The notes beneath the pieces were generated by a model. The model searched no databases and had not been told where the DNA came from. It worked only from the letters and a program-made list of their open reading frames with translations. Below, one piece after another: positions 45,942 to 55,805 of a stretch of DNA of 64,000 bases. The first letter of the stretch is position 1; every line of letters starts with the position of its first letter. Position numbers and translations under genes: made by a program. The stretch spans positions 83,454,001 through 83,518,000 of the forward strand of contig CM077597.1 in NCBI GenBank assembly GCA_039654915.1, read 5' to 3'. The DNA comes from Aquilaria yunnanensis (Eukaryota > Streptophyta > Magnoliopsida > Malvales > Thymelaeaceae).

Positions 45942-46881
45942 GTTGACAGGTGGAGAGACTTCCTGAGGAGGCGAGCGCCTGGAGCTCTGGTTTCCCAGCT
46001 GAGTGTGCCTGAAAAGCTCAAAGAAGAGGTTAGGAGGTCCCCGATTTGCTTTTCCGGGGAGGACCCTCCGACGCCCAAGTCAGTTTTCTAAGTGAAAGTG
46101 GAGGAAGAACACTAAGGGATCAAGTGTCTTGCCTGTTTTGTGTTTTCTCAGAGGGAGGAAAATGCCCATCCTTTGCCCAGTCCCATTTCCTGATATTTAT
46201 AGGAGTAGCTGGTCCGTTCAGATCGTGACACGTGTTCGGTCAGATTTGATCTGTATTTTTGGACCTAGGGGACAGGCAGCCGTTTGCAGCCTCCTTTAGC
46301 CCTGGACCCGGACAGGTTGCGTCAGGACTGGGGCGGCTGCGGCGTGTCAGTTCGCCGTTCAGATGTGACGTGTAGGGCTTGTGGGCGACATGTCAGAGGC
46401 TCCTTAAATGCTCATACCGTACTCCCAAGGTCCCCTGGGCGAGGTCGCCCTTCGGTGCGTGCACCCTCTTCGGATTCTATCCGTCCTTCGGTGCGAGCAC
46501 CTCCTTCGGGATCGATCCCATAGTTCTGGGAGTTCCCTTGATGAACACCTTCTTCGAGACTCATACCCATAGTTAGGGGATTCCCTTGTTCAGGTGTTTC
46601 TTGTTCGGAGAAGGTCCTCTTCGGGGTTTCTTCCTTCGGGGAGACTCTGCCTTGCTTCAGAGAGATGGCTCTCTTACCCGAAGGTGGTCAGTTTGGCCCC
46701 TCGATGGAGACGGTGTTGTCCTCGGAATTCCTGACGAGCTAACCGAAGTCTCGAGCTCATAATGTTTGACTTCGCACCTTCCGAGGTCAGTAAAAGAATC
46801 CTCTCTTGGGTGACGTCAGACTCCTCGGCCAATATTCTGGCAGGGAGTTACTACCGAGGAGGCAATAGCCTTTGGCTATCA
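45910..46881 (-). repeat. 5' LTR of Tat-B (972 bp)
   Basis: Sense start TGATAGCC (46881), sense end GGCATCA (45910). Short hairpins sit at both ends (46865-46879 and 45911-45926). Contains promoter elements at 46194-46235 and the gag ATG at 45941. Confidence 0.95.
46194..46235 (-). promoter_or_regulatory. Tat LTR core promoter: G-box and TATA box
   Basis: On the minus strand ACACGTGT (46235-46228) lies about 25 bp upstream of ctataaata (46202-46194). The same pair occurs in the solo LTR s1 (15129-15136, 15161-15170) and the G-box in s2 (18365-18372) and the Tat-C 3' LTR. ACGTG is the core of ABA- and light-response elements in plants; regulation is inferred only. Confidence 0.7.
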
Positions 46882-47343
46882 ACATTCATACCATGGACCC
46901 AGTTTGCACGTTAAAAGGGTTAAATTCAACTTCAGAAGTGCAATTTGTGAGTCACCGCTAGTTCATAAGTAGTTGTGGTATTTTGGGCATATCTTTGGAT
47001 GTAGATATCTATTTTATGCAATTCAAGTGTTGTTTTGAAGATAAAAAAGAGCTCTACAACTTTCATGCTTTGAGGTTTCAGAAAAAGTGACTACATCAAG
47101 GTGGAAACTTAGCTTGAACTTGGTGCTACTGTTCTGGAGCTTTGTTTGGGGTACTTTTGTAAAAGTACAGAAACGGAGATTTTGTGAATCTAGCAAACTA
47201 GGTTAATTTTTTTTTAGGTATTTAAGGTGGCTACCGCCAGAACTCTCTTCCCCTTTTCACCCCTCTCTTCGCCAACTCTCTTGGCCTCTTGTTTGTTTTC
47301 TTTTCTTTCTAGTGATTTATTTTATTCTTGGTTGAAGGAGACT
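46882..47343 (+). repeat. Athila-like LTR copy 2, right part
   Basis: Resumes copy 2 after Tat-B with the duplicated ACATT and runs to ggttgaaggagact, where Tat-C starts. The remaining roughly 800 bp of this LTR are missing; the next Athila-like sequence (54813) begins at the primer site. Confidence 0.92.
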
Positions 47344-48227
47344 TGAGAGCCGAAGTGCTATCGCCCTGGTCAACTAAGGACCTCAGAAACAAGGGAGTCA
47401 GACGCCTGACGTACACGACCTCGGTAGCCCGCTAGTACCAACCTCAGGAAACGAGCATATCGCCCCCCTCGAAAGGATGACCGGACTAACTTCAGAGCTG
47501 GGGAATTCCCCGAAGTAACAATCTAACTCCAGGAAGAGGCCCCTCACTCCGAAGGGTGACATCAACCAAGGGGACCTCGAAGGTACGGCAGGAGCCATCA
47601 AGGAGTCTCTAACATTCCGCCCACACACCCTACACGCCACCCTCATAGGCACTCTGACACGCCGCCACTGCCCACGTCCTGTCACGTAGGGCTACGCTTG
47701 TCGCAACTCGTGGCCCGAGGAGCCTGCAGGTGGCTAGGGGCCCCCACGCCCAAAAGTACGGACGACATCTGTCTATACGTGTGTCACAATCTAAAGGGCT
47801 CACCTCCTCCTATACATATCAGGGGGAGGCTCTCGGCCCAGGGGGGCTCTGGCTCCCTTCTTCTTTCGGCCTCTAGGAAAACACGGCAGGCAAAAGTCTC
47901 TTGTGCTTACTCCTTTACTCTCTATCACCTCCATATCTCAAAAAGCACTGACTTGGGCGTCGAAGGCTCCTCCCAGGAAAAAGACTCCGGGAACCTCCTA
48001 ACCCCTGCTTTCTGTGTTTCAGGCAGGTCCTCCTGAGGAATCCCTGTTTCGAGCTCTCTCTCACGCCTGAAGTCGTTCTCGGCCTCACCGTGTCCATCAC
48101 ACAAAGATGCTGCGGCCATCACAGGTGGTCCACACAGAGCACCTTCTGTCGGGACTCGCCTGCACCTCCTGATGTCCCTACCACATTCACCATGACACAC
48201 AGTGGAAATGATGCTAGTCACCACCAT
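47344..48227 (+). repeat. 5' LTR of Tat-C (884 bp)
   Basis: Starts TGAGAGCCGAAGTGCTATC and ends CACCACCA before tttggtgccgtctatggg (primer site, 48228-48245). About 90% or more similar by eye to 53946-54812. Confidence 0.9.
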
Positions 48228-48577
48228 TTGGTGCCGTCTATGGGAAAGCACTCCCAGTTCGTCCTTGTTGAAACTCGGCGTGCTAAGGACAAGGGACCTC
48301 TGAGGTCCCCATCCGCGCCGGAGGTTCAACCGGCAGCCGAACAACTGCGGTAGGAACTTTCATGCCCGAGGACGAACGTCCTCTGACTACTACCATGGCC
48401 TTCCTGTGTGAATTCCCATGCTTTGTTGTGGCCAAAATGACACAACAGTTAGACCGAAGATGGCCGCACCTAAATTCGAGCCGCAGACCCTCCCCATCAA
48501 TACCTTGTCGGGAAAAGAGTCCCATGTCAACTCACGAGAGTTCGGGGGAAACAGAAATTAACGAGATGAGTCCTTGA
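48193..48577 (+). pseudogene. Tat-C gag N-terminus
   Basis: An ATG in the LTR end gives MTHSGNDASHHH, crosses the primer site (LVPSMGKHSQ) and continues VLVETRRAKDKGPL, closely matching Tat-B (VVETRRSKDKGL). After a stop at 48351-48353 the next frame (48362) reads MPEDERPL...MTQQLDRRWP, also matching Tat-B. The capsid domain is missing. Confidence 0.82.
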
Positions 48578-48699
48578 TGGGAAACATACCCTTTGAAACG
48601 CGACCTATGGGAAAAACAGGGTCAAGATGACCGAGACCTCCCCGTCGAAGGAGTTCTGCACCCAAAGAAAAGTTGACCGTCTCCTTGGCAACAAAGTCA

Positions 48700-49400
48700 G
48701 ATACCTATTGCCCCAAAAGGCCGTCTACGCGTTGGTACTGGCAGGCAGAAGGCTGTGACTCTACTTCCCAGGACACGTTATCACGGTCCAGAGTGACCCG
48801 CCCCTGCGCGGCATCATGAAAAAGAGTAGAACATTCGGGAAGACTATCAAAATGGTGCATCGAACTCGGAGAGTACTACATCACGTATGAGCCTAAAAGG
48901 GCAATAAAAGCCCAGGCACTGGTAGACTTCATTGCCAAAACCCTAGAAATGGAAAATGCTGAAACCAACGAGGGAGACTGAACGAAGCAAGATCCATAGT
49001 GGGAATTCCCTGCCGAAGAAATCCCAAGCGCAGAACAGCAGGGCGCTGGAGTGGCCCATCGGGGGCCCGAGGGTAGGGAAGCCACCAGAGCCATCAAGTT
49101 TGGTTATCAAATTGTTGGACCATCCGAGCATGGCAACGCTAGGTACAAAAACCTCTGACAAAGGAAGGAAAGATCCTACAAAAAGGTATCTCGCAACCAA
49201 AGAGTCACGAAAATCCTCATGAAGTGGCGAAAATTGTGAAGATGTTCCAAACAATATTCCCTAATTAAAGAGGAATTACACTAGTAAGGGTACGCAAGTC
49301 CGTTACAGAGATGTATCGGCAAAAAGGGGTGCAAAACAATTCGTCCAGGAAGGGCGAAAATGGCCGAAGACACGCCAACACCTAAAAAACTGCCTCCGGA
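48700..49400 (+). pseudogene. Tat-C RNase H and archaeal-type RNase H remnants
   Basis: From about 48708 the sequence reads LPQKAVYALVLAGRRL (RNase H end), then a decayed link and archaeal RNase H traces (about 48880-49140), all with stops and frameshifts. Gag C-terminus, protease and nearly all RT are absent: about 2.5-3 kb relative to Tat-B is deleted just upstream. Confidence 0.8.
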
Positions 49401-50288
49401 GTGGGTAACCCCAGAAGATTACCTTTGCCCCTTCACAGTATGGGGCATAGACTTCACCGGTCCACTCCCGACAGCGCTCGAATGAGTGAAGTTCTGCATA
49501 GAAGCAGTGGACTACTTCACTAAGCGAGATGAGGCAGGACCCCTAGCAACCATTCCGGCAAAAGATAGACAAAAGTTCATCCGGAGGAACATGATATGCA
49601 AATTCGGCATATCGACGGTGATAACGGCTGATAATGGTTCCCAGTCTATGAACAAGGGATTCCAAAGAATTCGCCATCGACTTCGGAATAAAATTGCACT
49701 TCAGCACACTAGCTCAGCCCCGGAGCAACAGACAAGTGGAAGTACCCAACAGAACTATAAACGAAGGACTATAAAAGAGGTTGCGGGAAGCAAAGGGAAA
49801 ATGCCCAGGAAAACTTCCCATTGTACCTAGGAGTTATCAGACAACTCCCCAAGGGGCCATGGGGGAGACATCCTTCTCACTTATCTCCAGTACGGAGGCC
49901 ATTATCCATTTGAAGTAGTATGACCACCAGTTAGAATATGAGTGTTCGGCCTAAGAGGAAATGACCTCGGGTTGAGAATTAAGCCTGACCTAGTTGCCAA
50001 ACACAAAGGAATGGTCGAGCTCAGAAGAAGGGCTTTTCAGCAAAAGGTGGCCACAAGCGCAAACCTGCGTGATAGACTAAAAGGAATAACGAAAGGAGAC
50101 CTCATCCTCCGAAAGACCGAGTCTGAACCCTGAAAACCATCCCAGGGGGTACTTTGGCCAAACGAAAAAGGGGCCTTATTTGGTCCTAGACGAGGTCCAA
50201 AATAAAGTATACAAGCTTGGCGACGCCGAAGGAGGAAAACTGAAAAATCCATCACACTCGGATGCCTTAAAAAAATTCTATACTTAGA
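49401..50288 (+). pseudogene. Tat-C integrase
   Basis: Reads WGIDFTGPLPTA (about 49443), AVDYFTKRDEAGPL (49504), VITADNGSQSMNKGF (49617), then frameshifted core and a C-terminal part (VELRRRAFQQKVA, LGDAEGGKLK, ALKKFYT) ending at 50288. Stops and frame changes make it non-functional, but it keeps the first catalytic Asp that Tat-B has lost. Confidence 0.85.
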
Positions 50289-50715
50289 ATTTCAGATGAG
50301 AAATTGTACAAGTGAGAAATTTCTCTAAGTACAGAAGTTTTCCCCTATCTAAAAGTACTCATCGAACAAAGTTGAAACACGCTCTCTCGAAGGCCATGTT
50401 TTCGTTCCAGAGTTGGTTGGGTCATATGCCCAGAAAAAATGTGAAGTCTATCGAATACGGCAGACGAGGGCAGGCTAAAATTTGCCTAAGGGAACTTTGC
50501 CAACAACAAACGTCGTTGGCCAGTAAAATGAGCAAAATGTACCTCTCCGAAGTCCCCTGACCGAAAGTGGTCGGGGCAACTAGGAAACAAAAAATTGCTC
50601 AAAAGACTTAGCCAAGTTATGAAGGAAAATTCATTGAAGAAGGTCTTGGTACAAGGAGAAGATTACAAGAAGAAAAGCACAAAGAAAAAAGAAGAAGGCA
50701 AAGGCCCTAGAATAT

Positions 50716-53256
50716 CTAAGGGACCCCGGCGTCATGGGAAGCTCCGGCTCCTGTGTCTTTGGCCGCCGCCTTCGGTGCAGGAGGAGGGGCAAGTGGTAGG
50801 TTGAGTAGCTCAACTTTCGACCAAGTCCACCAAGGACCCTCGGGAATATCCAGGGCAGCTAAGAAGGAAAGGTCGAGGTCCGGATATTTCTTCAGAAATT
50901 GGTGACGAGCTAGGCAGAAGCTGTCCTAAAAGGCAACCTTCATCGCCTGGATGGCTTTGTCTTTTTCTATGTCCAGTTCTTCTGCCTCATTCTAAAGATT
51001 CGAAACCTCCTTCTGAAGATTTGCAACCTCCTTCTCCAGCTCCTTTATGTTCTTCTTCTTCTTCGAATCCTTCTTCAGCGAGTCGACCTTGGCTTGAAGT
51101 GCGGCGTTGTCAACAAGAGCCATCATCAAAATAGCAGCTTCTCCTTCTCTCTCCTTCTAAATGGCCTCGTTGGCCGAGGTTAAGTTCACAACCTTCTCAC
51201 CAAGGTCAGACATCTTCTTGGAGAAATCCTTCAAGAGATCCTCTTGGCCTTTCAAGAATTCCTCCTGAAGCTGGGCAACCTTCTCCTTGGCTATACGGCT
51301 CAACTCGGTGTTCGTCACAACCGAGTTAGCGCAGAAGACCTTGGCCTTCTCCAATTTATCTTCAGCCCAAGCTCGGACTGAAGACTGCTTTGCCACCCAA
51401 GCTCGGAGGTATCCATTTTACCCCAGGAGCTACAAAGAAAAAAGAGAAGGTACTTAGTGAAAGTCACATAAGGAAAGCCAAAACACTTAGACAAAAAAGT
51501 GGAAGGAAAAATGAAAAGGCCTAAAAAACTACCTGGGCAGCATGCTCAAAAACCTTAGCAGCAAGGGTATCCTCGAAGGCACACTCCTCAGCAACTGCCT
51601 TGAAAGAAACCAGAGTGAAGACGCCCCTTGCCATCTGGGGGGCATTTCCCAGCAATCCTTGGAGAACAGGTTCATCTCCTCCGTGAAAGACCAGAACCGC
51701 TCCCTTGGGACTTTGTATTTCGGGATGTGGGAATCTTGAAGAGCCCGTCTCTGGGCATGCTCAACCATCCAAGCTAAGGGCGCCAGATCCTTTGAAAAGT
51801 TGAAGGCGTAAGTCAGACAAAGCTGCTTAACTATACAAGTTATGAGGATGCAGGGAGGAGACAAACCAGGCGCAACCTTAGCGACGTCATCATCAGAGTC
51901 CCAAACCTCCTCCACGTCGGCAGGAATATCTTTACCTTTATCCCTTCGGCGTTTCTCCAGCTCCTCGGCAGAGGGACTCCCTGCCAAAGAGCCTAAAAGA
52001 TCCACCGACGTGGTAGGACTCAATGAAACGAGAGCAGTGACCACCCCAGCAGGAACCTCTGCGGGAGTTTCAGGCTCGAGGGTAGTTCCAGGCTTAGTGG
52101 AAGTAGCAGTAATGCCGCTGACCTCCGTAGGAGTTTTAGGCTTGGTGGAAGTTGCAGTGTCACCGCCGACCTCTGCCACATCCTCCAAGGGTGGAAGAAG
52201 GGTGTCCTTCTTCGCCTTCATGACCGAAGACGGTCCGCACCCAGTAGTCTTGTGCCTCTTGAAGACGCCTTTCTTCGTTTCTTCTCCCTTCTCGGCTTGA
52301 CCAAGGAAGAGAGACTTATAGTAGGCAGCAGACTCATCGCCCATCTTTGAAAAAGAGGGAAAACATCAGTGTGAGTCCAGACAGGCACTGATGCTAAAAA
52401 CTTTGAAAGGAAACTTACTTTCAAAAAAGGCTTCAGAAGTGAGCTCACTCCGAAGGAGTTTCACCAGCCAGGACTCTTTCCCCGCGATGGCAGGAGCTGG
52501 CATGCCGAGATCGGTCCTATGCTCCTTAACCACCCCCAACTCCTGAAGGACCTCCTCGGTCATCAGCCTCCAATTGATGGGGAAGAGGCAGAGGGAGCGT
52601 GAAGGGACCTTGGCATCCCAGTCGGTGACAGCACGGATACGCTTGTCGAAGTCCGCAAACCTCGCCGCCAACTCGGGAGTTAGCAACTTCTTGGGATCCA
52701 CGACATCCATCTCCAGCTTTCCCCGAGCCCACTTAGTAGGAACATGCAACCAGGCCTCTGCCACCTTTAGGAAGAAGAACTTCCTTTGCCACCCTCTCAA
52801 ACTATCCTTGGTAGTGAAGGTGAACATGAATATTTTGCTCCCAGATCCTCGAGGTAGCATGAAATAAAAGCCACCCTTCGGGACCGGATAGAGCTTGTAA
52901 TACTGCATGAACAGGATAAAATGGGGTTCTACCTCGAAGACCCTGCACATGCAGAGAAAAGCGTTGAAATAGTAGTATGAGTTGGGAGGATGCTGATTCA
53001 CGGCTATCCCATGAAATTGGCAAAAGTCACAAATCATCTTCGCGGGGGGAAACCCAAGTCTGGCCTTTATTTGGGCTCAGAAAACGGTAACCTCGTCGTC
53101 TCGGTTCATAAAACTAAAGTGACCGAGGTGGGGCAACCTTGTGGTGCCATAAGAGGGAAGGAAAAATTTGGTTGACCACTTCTCTAATTTCTCAGAAGTG
53201 GAGCAACAAGGGTGAGACGTAAGAGGTTCCCAGCTCTCGGGGATAGCAGAAGACAT
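50716..53256 (-). pseudogene. Antisense spliced gene of Tat-C
   Basis: Minus-strand counterpart of the Tat-B antisense gene, from ATG 53256 (MSSAIPESWEPL) to a stop at 50716-50718 (GASHDAGVP). Exon 1 (53256-52419) has one TGA (53077-53079) where Tat-B has CGA, and contains PPNSYYYFNAFLCM and VPKGGFYFMLPRGS without the Tat-B frameshift. The first donor is gt-aagttt; the acceptor of intron 1 has changed from cag to caa (about 52347). Exon 2 (from 52346) is MGDESAAYYKSLFLGQAEKG; later parts hold ERFWSFTEEMNLFSKD and a coiled coil. The conserved exon order shows that the spliced structure predates the split of Tat-B and Tat-C. Confidence 0.85.
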
Positions 53257-53523
53257 GGTTGGTAAAAAAAGAGACATCAAAAAAAAGGAAAACGACTTCG
53301 GGAAGCTAGAAGATAAGCAGAAACCGAAGGATTTCTAGAGTCAGAACCCACCAAAAGTCTTGCCGAAATCAGGGTCCCTGGACGCCGTAGTACAAGATGC
53401 CAAAAATCGCTCCACCTTAAAAACTGTCACCGGAAAAAAGGGAAAAGGCAAGAGAAGGTACAAGAACAAATGAAAGCAAAGTGAGAACAAAGAAAAACAA
53501 ATGAAGAGAATGACAGGAGGAGG

Positions 53524-53532
53524 CTTATATAG
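53524..53532 (-). promoter_or_regulatory. TATA box of the Tat-C antisense gene
   Basis: The minus strand reads ctatataag, 268 bp before the ATG at 53256; same layout as in Tat-B (37279). Confidence 0.65.
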
Positions 53533-53945
53533 ATCGAGGAAGGGTAGCCCAAAGGGCGTCATAATTGTTGCGCAAAGGCAAAATGTCGCCATAATTGCCC
53601 CTCACGCGCGAAAAGATGTACCCATCCCAACCAGCACTTGCCACATGTCACCCGTCACGAGAAACTAGGACACGTTTTCTGACATTTTGAAAACTTGGGT
53701 GCACCGCCCCAGACTAACATGCCTAGTTTCAAGGCATGACGGTCCACTAGCCTATGGCAGAGAAAGTAAAGAGGTTGGGGATCTCGAGGACACCAAAGGG
53801 CAGACAGGTGACACCTGTCCAAACAAACCATGCCCCTAGGTGGTGAAATGCCTTCCCTGCAAACGTCATACGCCAAGTCTTGAAAAGCGCTCCCGAAAGA
53901 ACCACTAGCCGAAGTCTCCACTCCGGCTTCCCGAAGGGGGGCATG

Positions 53946-54812
53946 TGATACCGAAGTGCTATCACCCTGGTCAACTAAGGACCTCGGAAGCAAGGGAGTT
54001 AGACACCTGAGGTACACGACCTCGGTAGCCCGCCAGTATCAACCTCGGGAAACTAGCGTATCGCCTCCCTCGAAAGGACGACCGGACTAACTTCGGAGCC
54101 AGGGAATGCCCCGAAGTAACAGTCTGACTCTGGGAAGAGGCCTCTCACTTCGAAGGGTGACATCAACCAAAGGGACCTCGAAGGTACGGTAGAAGCCATT
54201 AAGGAGTCTCTGACATTCTGCCCGCACACCCTACATGCCACCCTCATAGGCACTCTAACACGCCGCCGTTGCCCATGTCCTGTCACGTAGGGCTACGCTG
54301 TCGCAACTCATGGCCCGAGGAGCCTGCAGGCGGCGTGGGGCCCCCACGCCCAGAAGTATGGATGACATCTGTCTATACACGTGTCACAATCCAAAGGGCT
54401 CACCTCCTCCTATATATATCAGGGGGAGGCTCTTAGCCCAGGGGGGGCTCTGGCTCCCCTTTCCTTTCGACCCCCAGGAAAACACGGCAGGCAAAAGTCT
54501 CTTGTGCTTACTCCTTTACTCTCTATCACCTCCATATCTCAAAAAGCACTGACTTGGGCATCGGAGGCTCCTCCCCGAAAAAAGACTCCGGGCACCTCCT
54601 AACCCCTACTTTCTATGTGTTTCAGGCAGGTCTTCCTGAGGAATCCCTCTTTCGAGCTCTCTCCCATGCCTGAAGTCCTTCTCGGCCTCACCGTGTCCGT
54701 CACACAAAGATGCTGCGGCCATCACAGGTGGTCCACACAGAGCACCTTCTGTCGGGACTCGCCTACACCTCCTGAAGTCCCTGCCACATTCACCACGACA
54801 TACAGTGGAAAT
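53946..54812 (+). repeat. 3' LTR of Tat-C, end truncated
   Basis: Starts TGATACCGAAGTGCTATC after a purine-rich tract (ccgaaggggggcatg, 53931-53945). It follows the 5' LTR up to cagtggaaat and then switches to ttggcaccaatgtcg of the Athila-like internal domain. The last roughly 15 bp are lost. G-box ACACGTGT near 54377. Confidence 0.9.
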
Positions 54813-55805
54813 TTGGCACCAATGTCGAAGAGATTTCTTATTCTGTTAAAGTTTCTTATTTCATTTTTTTTCTCTATTTTTATTTTTCAAGTTTTTTTGT
54901 TGTTCTCACAATTGGTTTATTGGTCAGCAGTACTTTTTTTGGCTGAAAAGGAAGCAAAACATAGGGCCAGCAAGCTGAAGTCTAGTTCCGGGCTCTAAAT
55001 CACCACGAAAACAATCATCAAGGCAATACCTTTTTTTTTCCTCATTCGTGTTTTTATTGTGAACATTGAGGACAATATTTGATTTAATTGTAGGGGAGTG
55101 GGTAGCTTGGGTCCTAATTTTCTTGGGTTTCAACATTTTTGAACTAAAATTTTTTGATTCATACTTTTGAGCATTGATCTCAATTGTTAGATGATTTTAC
55201 CTTTTTGGTTCTTGAATGCTTAGATTGAGTGTTGAGTTAGTAATTTATTAGTCTTTATGAAACTCTCAAATTTTATTTGTAAATTGTTTTTAAAATTTTT
55301 GATCAAGCTAGTTGATGGTTATCTTGAGAAGCTGATTTTTTCATCAAATTTGTGTACTTAGTACATTGATTTAAACCTTGTGAGATTATGAGCTTATTAA
55401 GTTGAATATGTGGTTTGTTCGGTTGATGGATGATTTGAATCACTTGAGAAAAAAATAAAATTTGTTGTTTGGATTATTGCATTCTGATAGAAACAAAAAA
55501 TTTTGCTACTCTACTGTTCTGGGTATTGAAGTAGGTTGGGGTCTTCTCCTAAGGCAAGAGTCAATCACTGCTCAAAAAAGTATTAGGAACATGAGTATGG
55601 TCAAAGCCCACTTTGGAGTTGTGTCGAGTTAGTAGCTTGGGTATGGCAGAGCCCCTGTTATACACTTGTTAAATGGCGGAACACAAGAAAAATACAAAAT
55701 GAAAAACAAATCAAGCAAAAGAAAAAAAAAGTAAATTCTCAACTGATTTATTATTTTCCATGGGTTTGTAGTAAGAACGGTTGTGCTTGTTGAGTTCTTA
55801 TCTAC
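54813..55805 (+). mobile_element. Athila-like internal domain, copy 2, left part
   Basis: Starts at a decayed primer site (tggcaccaatgtcg, 54814) and matches copy 1 through the central purine tract (about 55090) to ttgagttcttatctac, where the Tekay-like LTR is inserted. Confidence 0.88.

Larger units (their letters stand above)
28398..46881 (-). mobile_element. Tat-B: complete 18.5-kb Tat-lineage element with internal LTR array
   Basis: Two terminal LTRs (45910-46881 and 28398-29368), TSD ACATT on both sides, primer site, gag-pol in one frame, integrase, an antisense spliced gene and a polypurine tract. The insertion is confirmed by uninterrupted sister sequences at about 25590 and 61590 that read through the target site. 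Between the antisense gene and the 3' LTR lies a 9.2-kb tandem array that accounts for half the length. Terminal LTRs differ by roughly 1.5% by eye, so the insertion is fairly recent. Three in-frame stops and a lost integrase catalytic residue make it unable to move by itself. Confidence 0.96.
47344..54812 (+). mobile_element. Tat-C: internally deleted Tat element
   Basis: Plus-strand element with 5' LTR 47344-48227, primer site, gag start, a deletion joining gag to RNase H, archaeal RNase H, integrase, an antisense spliced gene, a polypurine tract (53931-53945) and a 3' LTR 53946-54812 lacking its last roughly 15 bp. It has no tandem array. Its right edge is fused to the Athila-like primer site, so no TSD remains. 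Confidence 0.93.
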
